A stretch of DNA of 64,000 nt from Microlunatus speluncae (GCF_009299835.1 NZ_VKCZ01000001.1:462612-526611), one strand, 5' to 3'. Counted from the first letter of the stretch, positions 51,731 through 61,243 are shown. The notes: generated from the letters alone by a model not told the origin. Numbers and translations are program-made.

Positions 51731-51825
51731 GATGAGGACAGTACTACAACCGACGAGATGTGGGTAGGACCCAGCCGGCTGGGTAATGGGGGACGGCACG
51801 GGGTTGGGCGTCCTGGAGGCGTGGC

Positions 51826-52200
51826 ATGAACGGAAGTGCGGTTGCTGAGCGGGACTGGTATCTGCGCGCCCGGGTCCGGGTCGTCGCGGCGATGAGGACG
51901 TCGGCCGGTCGCGGGCTGGTGGTACGACCACCGCGATATTGGCGGATCGGTGAGGAAGCGGAGCTCTTCCAGTGGGGGCGGGCCGGGCGGCCGGTCGATC
52001 ACGACGACTGGTGGACGACGCGGGACACCGACACGGCCTACATCCTCCCCGCGGCCGCGGTGGGGGGGCTCGAGATCCTCGACGGGACTCAAGATCAACA
52101 AGCCGCTGTGGGGCGGGACCGGCTCGTCGTCAGGCAAGGAATCCATGATCAACAGTCAGACCTTCACGATCCGGCCGGCGGCGACAGCCGACGCCGATGA
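51826..52200 (+). CDS. Possible small protein (uncertain)
   Basis: A 124-residue reading frame. The first 85 residues (ERDWYLRARVRVVAAMRTSA, YWRIGEEAELFQWGRAGRPV, WTTRDTDTAYILPAAAVGG) look protein-like, but the last third overlaps the acetyltransferase gene by 56 bp and is rich in Gln/Asp/Arg as expected of an out-of-frame readout. It may be frameshifted or shorter than shown. Not recognised. Confidence 0.35.
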   Translation: MNGSAVAERDWYLRARVRVVAAMRTSAGRGLVVRPPRYWRIGEEAELFQWGRAGRPVDHDDWWTTRDTDTAYILPAAAVGGLEILDGTQDQQAAVGRDRLVVRQGIHDQQSDLHDPAGGDSRRR

Positions 52201-52645
52201 TCTGTTCCGGCTCGCCGGCCTGCTGGCCACCTCGGCGGTGCCGGAGCGTCCGGCGTTCGATCGGGCCCTGGCCGCCATCCTGGCCGACCGGAACCAGCGG
52301 TTGCTGGTCGCGGCAGCCGGCGGCGACCTGGTCGGCTATCTCTACGGCCTGACCCACCCGTCCTTCCACGCGAACGGACCGATCGGGTGGATCGAGGAGT
52401 TGTACGTCGACGAGCAGTGCCGGGGCACCGGTTTGGGGCGCCGGCTGATGAGCGATTTCGAGCAGTGGGCCGCTGATTCCGGCGAGGCCGTCTATTTCGC
52501 CGTGGCGACCAGGCGAGCCGGGGAGTTCTATCGATCGATCGGCTACGCCGAATCGGCCGGCTACTTCAAGAAGGTCCGTAACGGTCGTGCGGCCACAGAA
52601 GAGGGCGCCGAACCTGACCATGACGCGCTCGGCGAGATAACCTGA
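52145..52645 (+). CDS. GNAT family N-acetyltransferase
   Basis: A 166-residue GNAT: FTIRPAATADADDLFRLAGL, DLVGYLYGLTHPSFHANGPI, WIEELYVDEQCRGTGLGRRL (acetyl-CoA loop) and ATRRAGEFYRSIGYAESAGY. Substrate unknown. The ATG at 52145 has AAGGAA upstream. Confidence 0.85.
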   Translation: MINSQTFTIRPAATADADDLFRLAGLLATSAVPERPAFDRALAAILADRNQRLLVAAAGGDLVGYLYGLTHPSFHANGPIGWIEELYVDEQCRGTGLGRRLMSDFEQWAADSGEAVYFAVATRRAGEFYRSIGYAESAGYFKKVRNGRAATEEGAEPDHDALGEIT

Positions 52646-52649
52646 GCCG

Positions 52650-53114
52650 GTGAGGTCGGACGACGCCGCGGTCGTGCACACTCCACCACTCGGGGGCGTG
52701 CACCGGCTCGTTGCCGTGCTCCAGGTCGCCAGCTGGCGACCTGCCCTCGGCGGATCCGGGCTGCTGGTCGCGCTGGGCCTGGCCGACACGGCCGCGGACT
52801 GGGATGTCACGGTGGACGCTCCGGTGGAATCCGTGATCGCGGCCCTGGACCGGGCCGGCCTGGCCTACCGGGACGAAACCCGCAGCGACGGGAGCTATGC
52901 CTCCGACCGGCGTCTGGTCTTCGACGGACCGATCGACCTGCTGATCAATTTCGCGCTGCGCGGTCCCGACGGGGTGGAACAGCTGCCGACGCGGGTCACG
53001 GGCTGCTGGCGTGGGCTGCCGCTGGCCGATCCGGTGGTCTGGGCCCGGGCCTACCGACTGCTCGGCCGGGACGCCAAGGCCGAGCTGCTGGAGCAGACCC
53101 TGCACCACAGTTGA
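52650..53114 (+). CDS. Nucleotidyltransferase-like protein
   Basis: A 154-residue protein with a GGSGLLVALGLADTAADWDV motif, resembling the minimal nucleotidyltransferase GS...D signature, followed by RRLVFDGPIDLLINFAL. Conserved small actinobacterial/firmicute type. The GTG has TAACCT (52638-52643) 6 nt upstream. It starts 4 bp after the acetyltransferase stop. Confidence 0.65.
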   Translation: MRSDDAAVVHTPPLGGVHRLVAVLQVASWRPALGGSGLLVALGLADTAADWDVTVDAPVESVIAALDRAGLAYRDETRSDGSYASDRRLVFDGPIDLLINFALRGPDGVEQLPTRVTGCWRGLPLADPVVWARAYRLLGRDAKAELLEQTLHHS

Positions 53115-53154
53115 TCAACCGGGATCGGTCTTCAACCCGTACGCGAGGTCTCGC

Positions 53155-54129
53155 TCAGTGCCGCGGTGATCGTTTCCGGTAGGCGCGGAAGGGCACCCGA
53201 GGAGCGATCCCGGTCCAGTCGCCGGTCGCCAGCCGGCGCAGGCTCAGGGCGAGGTCGAAGGTCAGCCAGCGGCTGAGCTCGGGATGCTGCGGATGCTCCC
53301 AGAGCCCGTACGGCCCGCGGAGCCCGGTGATGAAGTCGACCAGCTCGCGGACCCGCGGATCGTCCGGCGACGCGCCGGCGCGGGAGGCGAGGTCGAGGAT
53401 CATGGCGAGATCGAAGTCGGCGTAGAAGGTGAAGAAGCCCCGCGGGGTCTCCCGGCCGGTCAGCCGGGCGACGTCGGTGCCGAGCGACCAGACCTCGCGG
53501 GTCTCCCGCTGCAGCAGCAGATCCAGCGGTCGGCGGACGTGATCACTGCGCGCCAGCTCCGGATGCAGGACCAGGCAGGCGATCGCTCCCTGGGTCGTGG
53601 TCCGGCAGCCCTGGGCGCCGGGCAGCTTCCGGTAGCCGGCGATGTAGCCCGGCTGCCCGTGCGATTCGCCGACCGGCCACGAACCGTCGGCGAGCTGGAC
53701 GTCGAGCAACCACTGATAGGCCCGTTCGGCCCGCGGGTCGGTCGCGTACCCGGCCATCGCCAGCCCGCGCAGCGGCAGCGCGACCTGCAGCGGGGCCATC
53801 GAGTACGGGCCCGGCTCGCGACCCGGGCGGAAGCGGCCGAGCGGGAAGGAGCCGTCGGCCTGCTGCTCGGCGAAGACCCGTTCGGCGACGGCGGCGACCC
53901 GCGGATCCGCCGCGGTCCGGCCGACATAGGCCGACCGGCAGAGCGACCAGCACAGGGCCCGGAAGGACCCCTCGGCTCCGTCGGCCGGATCATGATCATC
54001 CGTGGCCAGTTGCCGGCTCGCGTCGAGCAGCTCGGGGTCGGCCGGGTCGACGTCGAGCAGTTCGGTCAGCACCCGGGATCGCAACGCCGGTGACGGATCG
54101 CTGAGCAGCAGCGCGGCCGGGTCGATCAT
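53155..54129 (-). CDS. Alpha/alpha-toroid (prenyltransferase/squalene-cyclase-like) protein
   Basis: This 324-residue protein begins with a HEAT-like entry (DPSPALRSRVLTELLDVDPA) and has repeating QADGSFPLGRFRPGR and QLADGSWPVGESHGQP blocks, the QW-like repeats of alpha/alpha-toroid enzymes, plus AYQWLLDVQLA, ALPLRGLAMAGYATDPRAER and YGLWEHPQHPELSRWLTFDL. No DXDD or zinc residues of terpene cyclases or prenyltransferases are obvious, so catalysis is doubtful. Its ATG overlaps the four-headed UvrA-like gene by 4 bp (ATGA), so they are co-translated and likely work together. Confidence 0.75.
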   Translation of the reverse strand: MIDPAALLLSDPSPALRSRVLTELLDVDPADPELLDASRQLATDDHDPADGAEGSFRALCWSLCRSAYVGRTAADPRVAAVAERVFAEQQADGSFPLGRFRPGREPGPYSMAPLQVALPLRGLAMAGYATDPRAERAYQWLLDVQLADGSWPVGESHGQPGYIAGYRKLPGAQGCRTTTQGAIACLVLHPELARSDHVRRPLDLLLQRETREVWSLGTDVARLTGRETPRGFFTFYADFDLAMILDLASRAGASPDDPRVRELVDFITGLRGPYGLWEHPQHPELSRWLTFDLALSLRRLATGDWTGIAPRVPFRAYRKRSPRH

Positions 54130-57100
54130 GACAACACCCGCCGGAGCTGCGGCGCGGTCACCGTGTCGGCCATGATCAACTGCCGTGGGGTCCCGGTCGC
54201 CACCACCCGGCCGCCGGCCGGGCCCCCGTCCGGGCCCAGCTCGATCAGCCAGTCGCAGCCGGCCAGCAACCAGGGATCGTGTTCGACCACCAGCACCGTG
54301 TGGCCGTCGTCGACGATCGCGTCGAGGGCGAGCCGCAGCGCCTCGACATCCTTCGGGTGCAGGCCGACGGTGGGCTCGTCGAGGATGAACAGGGTCGGGG
54401 TGCGGAGCCGCTTCGCCAGGGCCCGGGTCAGCTTGATCCGTTGCGCCTCGCCGCCGGACAGGCTCCGCCCCGGTTGCCCGAGCCGCAGGTAGCCCAGCCC
54501 GAGCGAGCGGGCGGCCCGGACGCCGCGCGCCACGGCCGGCACGTCGGGCCAGAGCTCGCCGAGCTCGGTCAGCGTCAACGCCGCAAGCTCCGACAGGTCG
54601 TGGCCACGGACCCGGAGCCGGCGGACGGCGCGGTCGTAGCCGGTGGATTCGCAGGCATCGCAGGGGCTGTCGATCGACGGCAGGAAGCCGAGCTCCTGGG
54701 TCAGGTAGCCGCGGCCCCGGCAGGCCCGGCAGTTCGGTGTCAGGTCGCGCTCGGTGAGGCCAAGGTCCTCGACCTCGTCGGACTGCAGGAACGCCCGCCG
54801 GACGGCCGGCAGCAGGCCGAGGTGATGGCCGACCGACTGGCCGCCGAGCCGGGCCTGGCTCGAACAGACGGTCCGGGCCGGCGCGTTCTCGATCGCGTCG
54901 TGCCGGCCGGGATTGACCTCCTCCCGGGCGACCGAGGTGGTCAACCTCGGCGGATCCAAGGCCCGGCCGATGGTGTCGATGCAGAGCGTCGACTTCCCCG
55001 ACCCGGAGGGACCACACACCCCGACCAGGACGCCGAGCGGCAGGTCGATCCGATCGCCGACCAGATTGTTTTCCCGGGCGCCGTGCACCCGCAGCCAGTC
55101 GGTCGGCGCCCGAGGAGTCCGGTCCGGCACCGGCGGATAGCCCGGCTGGAGCGCGCGGGCGGCCCGGGATCGCTTCGGCAGCACGGTGCCGCCGGCCGCG
55201 CCGGACCCCGGTCCGAGCACCAGCAGCTCGTCCGCCACCTCGAGCAGATCCGGGTCGTGGTCGGTGAGGATGATCGTGTTGCCGCCGTCGCGCAGGGTCG
55301 TCAGCACCGTCGCCAGCGACCTGATCTCGGTCGGGTGCAGCCCGCGGGTCGGCTCGTCCAGCAGGACGGTCATGCCGGTCAGCTCGCCGCCGAGCAGCCC
55401 GGCCAGCTTCACCCGCTGCGCTTCACCCGCGGACAGGGTCGCGGTCGGCCGGTCCAGCTGCAGGTAACCGAGCCCGACCTCGCCGAGGAACCGCAGCCGG
55501 CGCACCGCGACCGCCTTCGCCGTGTGCACCCAGGGCGGCGCGTCGGGCGGCAGGGCGAAGCCGTCGACGACGGCCAGCACCTCGGCCAGCGGCAGCTCGT
55601 GCAGGGTCTGCCGGTTCGCCGGGCCCAGCCTGACCGCGAGGAACTCGGGCCGCAGTCGACCGCCGCCACAATCCGGGCAGCGAACATGATCAAGATAGAG
55701 GCCGCCCTGATCCCAGTACTTGATGATCTCGAAGAAGCCGGGCCAGATCGACTGGTCGGAGTTGGGCCAGGGTTGCCGCCCGTCCTCGCCGTACAGGAAG
55801 GCCTGTCGTTGCGGTTCGGTCAGCTCCGCCCAGGGCGTGCCGAACGGGTCGAAGCCGCAACGCTCCGCCAGTCCCCGGATCATCGCGAAGCCGCCGCTCT
55901 CCGGTTTCGACAGGTACGACTGCGGGAAGTAGCCGGGCGAATACATGGCGCCGGCGCACAGCGGTTTCTCGGGGTGGATGATCAACCGCTCCGGCCGCAG
56001 CACCGGGAGCGTGCCCAGGCCGCGGCAGCCGAGGCAGGCCGACTCGTAGGTCAGCCCGGAGAAGTGGTTCGGCTGCAGCGGGCGGCGCGCCCCGGAGCCG
56101 GCGCGGGCCAGCAGGATGCCCAGCTGCAGGCTCACCTCGGTCGCGGAGCCGATGGTCGACCGGGGGTTGTTCAGATCCCGATCCGGCCGGATGAAGACGG
56201 TGGGCCCGATGCCGGCCACCGCTCCGACCTCGACGGAGGGCAGCTCCCGGACCGACTGGCGTTCGTACATCGACAGGCATTCCAGCAGTTGCCGGTGCGC
56301 CTCGGCGGCGAGGACGTCGATCAGCAGCGAGGACTTGCCCGAGCCGGAGACGCCGACGATGCCGGTGATCTTGTTCTTCGCGAAGGTGACCGACAGGTCG
56401 CGCAGGTTGTTGGCCGCGGCGCCGGACACCGTGATCGCCGGCGAGCCGCGGGCGCCCTTGCGGGCGGCGGTCCGCGGCCGCGCTCGTCGTGGTCGGCGCA
56501 CCGCCGGGTCGGGCCCCGCGCTGATCAGTCGGCCGCCGGCCGGGCCGCCGCCGGGCCCGAGTCTGATCACCCAGTCGGCCAGGCCGATCAGGTCGGGATG
56601 GTGTTCGACGACGACCACGGTGCAGCCGCGGGCCGCCAGGTCGCGCAGCACGTCGGCCAGCCGGCTCAGGTCGGCCGGATGCAGTCCGGTGGTCGGTTCG
56701 TCGAGCACCACCAGGTCGCCGCTGCGGGCCGTGGCCAGCCACTTGGCGATCTTGATCCGCTGCGCCTCGCCGCCGGACAGGGTGGTGGACGGCTGGCCCA
56801 GCCGCAGATAGCCGAGGCCGATCCGGACCAGTTGATCAAGGATCGTCCGGCAGGGCGGATCGTCACCGAGCAGACCGGCCGCGTCCTCGATCGTGCTGTC
56901 GTACAGCTCCGCGATCGAGTACGGCCTCCCGTCGGCCAGCGTCACCCGCGCGGCCAGTACGTCGTCGCCGAACCGTTGCCCGTCACAGGTCTCGCAGGGC
57001 TGCCACTCCGAGGGCAGGTGCGGCAGCTTCAGCTCCACCGCCCCCATCCCGGCGCAGGTCGGGCAGGCGCCCTCGGCCCGGTTGAACGAGAACGCGGACG

Positions 57101-58811
57101 CGGACAGTTGGGTCGCCGCGGCGAAGCGGCGCCGGAGCTGGGTCGCCGCGCCGGTGTAGGTGGCGGCGTTCGACCGTGGCGTACGGCCGATCGGAGCCTG
57201 ATCGATCACCACCGCGCGCAGCCGTGGGCCCTCCAGTTCGTCGCACTGGATGGGTTTCCCGGCCTTGACCGAGGCGACCAGCACGTCGCCGACCAGGGTC
57301 GACTTGCCGGCGCCGGACGGGCCGGTGACGACACAGATCCGGCCGGTCGGCAGGGTGACGTCGAAGCCGGTCAGGTTGTGCGCCCGGGCGCCGCGGACGG
57401 TCAGGAACTCCGTGGCGCGGGTCGTCGGCGTCGCGGGGCGGTCGGTCACCGGCCGATGGCCGAAGAACCACTCGCCGCTCGCCGCGCCCGAGGCCAGCAG
57501 CTCGGCCGGTGTGCCCTGGAAGGTGATCCGGCCGCCGCGCTCGCCGCCGCCGGGGCCGAGCTCGATCACGTCGTCCGCCTCCGCGATCGCCCATGGGTCG
57601 TGCTCGACCATGATCACCGGACCGCGCAGCCGGCCGAGCCGGCGCAGCAGCCGGCCGACCTGGACCGCGTCCAGGCCGATCGTCGGCTCGTCCAGGACGT
57701 GCAGCAGATCGTCGATCCGGGTGGCCGCGACGACGGCGAGCCGGACCCGCTGGGCCTCACCGCGGGAGAGGGTCGGCGATGACCGGCTCAGCGGGAGATA
57801 GCCGACCTCCATCTGCCGCAGCGCGGTCAGCCTCACCGTGATCTGATCAAGCACCGGTCGAGCCGGCTCGGGCAAATGATGGCCGGCCAGCAACTCGAGC
57901 AGGGCGTCGGCCGACAGGTCGAGCAGCTCGGTCAGCGAATGAGCTTCGAGGCGGTGGTTCGCGGCCTGCGGATGGTCGGGGAAATCGCCGGGCTTCAGCT
58001 CGGGGATCCGCTCACCGCACCGACCGCAGTACGGTCCGCGCGCGACCGTACGCTCCGCTCCGCTGGGGTCTCTGAGGCGCAGCAACGCCGTGCCCAAGGC
58101 CCAGGCCTGGTCGAGCACCGACCGGATGATCTTGTGACTGGTGGCCGGCCCCACCCGGCCGACCGCGACGTCGATGTCGTGCGGCCGGCCCGGATCCAGA
58201 CCCTCGGCGTCGAGATCGGCCAGCGGTGCTCCGTCGACCTCGACCGCCGCGGGATCGAACCGGAGCCGGAGCTGGGCGAGCAGCCGACCATGCCGGCCCG
58301 GCACCTGCCGCAGCAGCGGGACCATGATCATCAGGTCGGCGTCCACGGCGGCCAGGGTCGCCAAGATCACGTCGAGGTCCTGGACCTCGGCGCCGACCCG
58401 AGTGCCCACGTCGGCGCCGCAGCAGGCACAGCGGCGGGGGACGAAGATCGCGTAGACGACCCGCAACAGCGGCAGGATCCCGACCGCGGTGGCCACGGTG
58501 GATCTCGGATTGGTGTTGACGGCGTTCTGCCCCACGCTGACGGCGGGCCGGAGCCCGTCGATCGACCGGACCCGGGCCGGCCGCACCTGGGAGAACAGGG
58601 AGCCGAGCGACACCGACTCGAGGAACCGACGCCGCGCCTCGCTGTAGAGCGTGTCCATCACGAGGGAGGACTTGCCGGAGCCCGAGACGCCGACCACCGC
58701 CGTCAGACCGCGGCCGAAGGTCACGTCGACGTCCCGGAGCGAGTTCTCCGCGGCGCCCCGGACGCGGAGCGCCCAGTCTTTCCCTTCTTCGCCGATCGGG
58801 ATGCGCCCCAT
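54126..58811 (-). CDS. Four-headed (double-length) UvrA-like ATPase
   Basis: A single frame of 1561 residues with four UvrA-type ABC ATPase heads. Walker A lies near residues 41 (GVSGSGKSS), 497 (GPSGAGKST), 820 (GVSGSGKSS) and 1267 (GPSGSGKST). Signatures are near 348 (SRGEAQR), 680 (LSGGEAQR), 1126 (LSAGEAQR) and 1451 (LSGGEAQR). Walker B is LDEPTIGLD, LDEPTTGLHP, LDEPTRGLHP and LDEPTVGLHP, each followed by the H-loop (EHDP, EHHP, DHDP, EHDP). Zinc-type pairs include CACCG, CGRC, CPTC, CETC, CPDC, CRAC and CDAC. Ordinary UvrA is about 950 residues with two heads, so this is equivalent to two fused UvrA-like chains. The UvrB-binding region looks shortened, so it is probably not the canonical repair UvrA. 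ATG 58811 is preferred over upstream TTG. Confidence 0.9.
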   Translation of the reverse strand: MGRIPIGEEGKDWALRVRGAAENSLRDVDVTFGRGLTAVVGVSGSGKSSLVMDTLYSEARRRFLESVSLGSLFSQVRPARVRSIDGLRPAVSVGQNAVNTNPRSTVATAVGILPLLRVVYAIFVPRRCACCGADVGTRVGAEVQDLDVILATLAAVDADLMIMVPLLRQVPGRHGRLLAQLRLRFDPAAVEVDGAPLADLDAEGLDPGRPHDIDVAVGRVGPATSHKIIRSVLDQAWALGTALLRLRDPSGAERTVARGPYCGRCGERIPELKPGDFPDHPQAANHRLEAHSLTELLDLSADALLELLAGHHLPEPARPVLDQITVRLTALRQMEVGYLPLSRSSPTLSRGEAQRVRLAVVAATRIDDLLHVLDEPTIGLDAVQVGRLLRRLGRLRGPVIMVEHDPWAIAEADDVIELGPGGGERGGRITFQGTPAELLASGAASGEWFFGHRPVTDRPATPTTRATEFLTVRGARAHNLTGFDVTLPTGRICVVTGPSGAGKSTLVGDVLVASVKAGKPIQCDELEGPRLRAVVIDQAPIGRTPRSNAATYTGAATQLRRRFAAATQLSASAFSFNRAEGACPTCAGMGAVELKLPHLPSEWQPCETCDGQRFGDDVLAARVTLADGRPYSIAELYDSTIEDAAGLLGDDPPCRTILDQLVRIGLGYLRLGQPSTTLSGGEAQRIKIAKWLATARSGDLVVLDEPTTGLHPADLSRLADVLRDLAARGCTVVVVEHHPDLIGLADWVIRLGPGGGPAGGRLISAGPDPAVRRPRRARPRTAARKGARGSPAITVSGAAANNLRDLSVTFAKNKITGIVGVSGSGKSSLLIDVLAAEAHRQLLECLSMYERQSVRELPSVEVGAVAGIGPTVFIRPDRDLNNPRSTIGSATEVSLQLGILLARAGSGARRPLQPNHFSGLTYESACLGCRGLGTLPVLRPERLIIHPEKPLCAGAMYSPGYFPQSYLSKPESGGFAMIRGLAERCGFDPFGTPWAELTEPQRQAFLYGEDGRQPWPNSDQSIWPGFFEIIKYWDQGGLYLDHVRCPDCGGGRLRPEFLAVRLGPANRQTLHELPLAEVLAVVDGFALPPDAPPWVHTAKAVAVRRLRFLGEVGLGYLQLDRPTATLSAGEAQRVKLAGLLGGELTGMTVLLDEPTRGLHPTEIRSLATVLTTLRDGGNTIILTDHDPDLLEVADELLVLGPGSGAAGGTVLPKRSRAARALQPGYPPVPDRTPRAPTDWLRVHGARENNLVGDRIDLPLGVLVGVCGPSGSGKSTLCIDTIGRALDPPRLTTSVAREEVNPGRHDAIENAPARTVCSSQARLGGQSVGHHLGLLPAVRRAFLQSDEVEDLGLTERDLTPNCRACRGRGYLTQELGFLPSIDSPCDACESTGYDRAVRRLRVRGHDLSELAALTLTELGELWPDVPAVARGVRAARSLGLGYLRLGQPGRSLSGGEAQRIKLTRALAKRLRTPTLFILDEPTVGLHPKDVEALRLALDAIVDDGHTVLVVEHDPWLLAGCDWLIELGPDGGPAGGRVVATGTPRQLIMADTVTAPQLRRVLS

Positions 58812-58901
58812 ACCGACCAGGATCGCGCAGACCACCGACAACCGTCCCGATTAGACTCGACGGTCGGCCGAGCTGTCGTACCGATGGGAGATTGCCAGGT
58901 C

Positions 58902-59708
58902 ATGGAGACGTTCACGGTTCGCCGCAACGAGGTCGCGATCCCGGTCTCGGTGGCCGGCTTCGGCCCGGCGGCGGTGTTCGCGCCGGGGCTGTGCAGCACC
59001 CAGGCCGATCTCGGCCCGCTGTTCGAGCGGTTGCGCGGATTCTTCCGACTGGCGACGTTCGATCATCGCGGGCACGGTTTCAGCAGTGCCGTCGATCGGT
59101 ACGGCTACGCCGACTTCGCGGCCGACGCCGCGGCGGTGGTGGACTCCCTTCCGGTCGCCGGGCCGGTGCTGCTCGGTCATTCGCTGGGCGCCGACCTGCT
59201 GCTCGACCACGCCGCGACGATGCCCGTCCCGCCGCGGGCACTCGTCCTGATCGACGGTGGCACGCCGCTGGCGGCCTCGATCCTGACCGAGGCCGAGCTG
59301 GCCGGGCTGCACGAGGGCCTGAGCAGCGAGGAAGCCCTTGCGGAGCAGCGATCCCTGGCGGGCACGCCGCGCCAGTGGCTGCTCTCGGCCGATCAGATCC
59401 TCGCCCTGCAACGGGAGATCGATGATCATCGCCGGACCGCCACCGACCGGTTCGACCGGTTCGCCGGCCCGGTCACGATGATCATGTCCGAGTTCATGGC
59501 CGGCACGTCGATGGCCCGCTCCGACGAGATCAATGCGACCTGGCTCGGCGCCGTCGACACGCTGGCCGCCGACCGGCCGTCGATCACCGTGCACCGGATC
59601 GCGGCCGGCCATGATCTCGTACTGACTCACCCCGACCAGGTGGCAACCCTTGTTCGGGAGGCCGTCGCCGGCCTCGCGTCGCCGGGGCCGGATGCCGACC
59701 GGTCATAG
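58902..59708 (+). CDS. Alpha/beta hydrolase
   Basis: A 268-residue hydrolase with FGPAAVFAPGLCSTQADLGP, ATFDHRGHGFSSAVDRYGYA, PVLLGHSLGADLLLDH (nucleophile GHSLG, Ser near 99), a lid, and HRIAAGHDLVLTHPDQ (His). Substrate unknown. Divergent from the UvrA-like gene, with a 90-bp gap, so they could share regulation. A TetR gene follows 9 bp later. Confidence 0.85.
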   Translation: METFTVRRNEVAIPVSVAGFGPAAVFAPGLCSTQADLGPLFERLRGFFRLATFDHRGHGFSSAVDRYGYADFAADAAAVVDSLPVAGPVLLGHSLGADLLLDHAATMPVPPRALVLIDGGTPLAASILTEAELAGLHEGLSSEEALAEQRSLAGTPRQWLLSADQILALQREIDDHRRTATDRFDRFAGPVTMIMSEFMAGTSMARSDEINATWLGAVDTLAADRPSITVHRIAAGHDLVLTHPDQVATLVREAVAGLASPGPDADRS

Positions 59709-59717
59709 GATGCGACT

Positions 59718-60368
59718 GTGCCCGCCGCAACTGATCCGACCGACGACTCCGGCGACGGTGCCGGCCTGCAGTCGTCGTCCTATGCGCGTTGGACGGGTTC
59801 GAAACGCGGCGAGGCCCGCCGCCAGGATCTGCTGGACAAGGTGACCGCCGATGTCGCCGCCAACGGGCTGGTCGACTTCTCGTTGCGGCGCGCGGCGGCG
59901 GCGGCCGGGACGACCCACAAGGTGTTGCTCTACTACTTCGACGGCCCGGATGATCTTCTGGCCGAGGCGGTGAAGCGACTGCGGCAACGCCGCGGCGAGG
60001 GCTTGCGGGCCGTGTTGGACTTGCCGCCGACGATGTCGCTGGCCGACCGCCTGCGCGCCACCTGGCCGAATCTGGTCCGGGCCGAGGCGAATTTCTGGGT
60101 GATCACCCAGGCGATGGGGCTGGTGATGTACGACCCGGTCCGGTATGGCCACCTCGGCCGCGACGAGGGTCGGCAGTATCACGCCGTCCTGCTCGGGATG
60201 TGCCCGGCCGGCTGGGCGGAGGAGCGGAAGAGCGAGGTGGTCGAGCTCATACTCGCGGTGTTCCGCGGCCTGTTGCTCGATGCCCGGGTGCGCCGGACCC
60301 CGCTGGACGATGCCCCGGCCTTCCGGGCGCTGCTCCGGGCGCTGGAGGACGAGGAAGCTCGTCCCTGA
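59718..60368 (+). CDS. TetR-family regulator
   Basis: A 216-residue TetR protein with a flexible acidic N-terminus (about 30 residues) and helix-turn-helix RRQDLLDKVTADVAANGLVD then FSLRRAAAAAGTTHKVLLYYF. The GTG has TAGGAT (59706-59711) 6 nt upstream; the 9-bp gap to the hydrolase suggests it may still be co-transcribed. Probably controls the hydrolase. Confidence 0.83.
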   Translation: MPAATDPTDDSGDGAGLQSSSYARWTGSKRGEARRQDLLDKVTADVAANGLVDFSLRRAAAAAGTTHKVLLYYFDGPDDLLAEAVKRLRQRRGEGLRAVLDLPPTMSLADRLRATWPNLVRAEANFWVITQAMGLVMYDPVRYGHLGRDEGRQYHAVLLGMCPAGWAEERKSEVVELILAVFRGLLLDARVRRTPLDDAPAFRALLRALEDEEARP

Positions 60369-60429
60369 GCCTCCGGAGTCGAGACTCGGACTTGCATCCG
60401 GTACCTGGGTACAGGTTTAGCGTGGGTCC

Positions 60430-60810
60430 ATGACGACTTCGAGCGATCCCATCACGCCGGGCCACGATCAGGGCTGGGCCCCGGATTCCTGCACGCTGCC
60501 CACCGTTGACCGACCGCTGCGAATCGCCGAGTTCGACGAGCTGTTCGCCGGCTCGGTCCGCTCGGTTGATCGGGTGGCCGAGACGACCGTACGACTGATC
60601 CTGGCCGGCGACGCCCTCGATCGCGCTCGTGATCTTGCCGAGCGGGAGAGCCGCTGTTGCTCGTTCTTCCGGTTCGGGTTCACGGCCGAGCCCGACGGTG
60701 TGGTGGCGATGCAGGTGAGCGTTCCGGCGGCACAGACCGCGGTCCTCGACGCGTTGGCCCTACGGGCTGCGGCGGTCGCCGGTCTGGACGGTGATCCTGA
60801 TCATGACTGA
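60430..60810 (+). CDS. Small CC-motif protein next to MerR
   Basis: This 126-residue protein has two hallmark stretches: CTLPTVDRPLRIAEFDELFA and RARDLAERESRCCSFFRFGF. A CCSFF motif next to an acidic ERE is seen in small actinobacterial proteins adjacent to MerR regulators; function is not established. A metal or organomercurial role is possible because of the paired cysteines. Overlaps merR by 8 bp. Confidence 0.65.
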   Translation: MTTSSDPITPGHDQGWAPDSCTLPTVDRPLRIAEFDELFAGSVRSVDRVAETTVRLILAGDALDRARDLAERESRCCSFFRFGFTAEPDGVVAMQVSVPAAQTAVLDALALRAAAVAGLDGDPDHD

Positions 60811-61243
60811 CCGGTATCCGGGGCTGCGCCCGGGCCAGGTCGCGGCCGCGGCCGGCGTGAACCTGCAGACACTGCGCTACTACGAGCGGCGCGGTCTGCT
60901 GGCGGAGCCGGACCGGAGTCTCGGCGGGCACCGGCTGTATCCCGAGGAGGCGGTCACCGTGCTGCGGGTGATCAAGACCGCGCAGCGGCTCGGCTTCACC
61001 CTGGACGAGGTCGCGGACCTGTTCGACGCCGCCCAGCACCGGCACGGACCGGGGGAGGGGCCCGGACTGCGACAGCGGGCCGAGGAGAAGTTGATCGACG
61101 TCGAGCTCCGGATCGCCGACCTGCAGCGGATCGCGCAGATGCTGCGGGACGCGATCGACGCCGGCTGCGCGGACCTGATCGAATGCGCCGCGACTCCCGG
61201 TTGCCCGCTACCCTTCGCCGAATTGGCCGATCGTGACCAGTAG
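60803..61243 (+). CDS. MerR-family transcriptional regulator
   Basis: A 146-residue MerR protein: GLRPGQVAAAAGVNLQTLRY and YERRGLLAEPDRSLGGHRLY form the winged helix, RLGFTLDEVADLFDAAQHRH the second helix, then a long dimerisation helix. The C-terminus has AGCADLIECAATPGCPLPFAE, a cysteine-rich metal-binding-like loop. It could sense Hg, Cu or similar soft metals. The ATG at 60803 overlaps the previous gene; YnfA follows by 9 bp. Confidence 0.87.
   Translation: MTDRYPGLRPGQVAAAAGVNLQTLRYYERRGLLAEPDRSLGGHRLYPEEAVTVLRVIKTAQRLGFTLDEVADLFDAAQHRHGPGEGPGLRQRAEEKLIDVELRIADLQRIAQMLRDAIDAGCADLIECAATPGCPLPFAELADRDQ

Noticed and set aside
54279..57782. A very long open frame (over 1100 codons) opposite the UvrA-like gene
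   Set aside because: Composition (Gln/Arg/Gly/Val rich, no domain) is the usual antisense shadow of a GC-rich coding strand; the minus-strand frame carries four full sets of ATPase motifs.
58812..58841. Extended start for the UvrA-like protein (TTG 58841)
   Set aside because: TTG start without ribosome binding site adds ten residues not needed for the ATPase fold; ATG 58811 gives the normal beginning.
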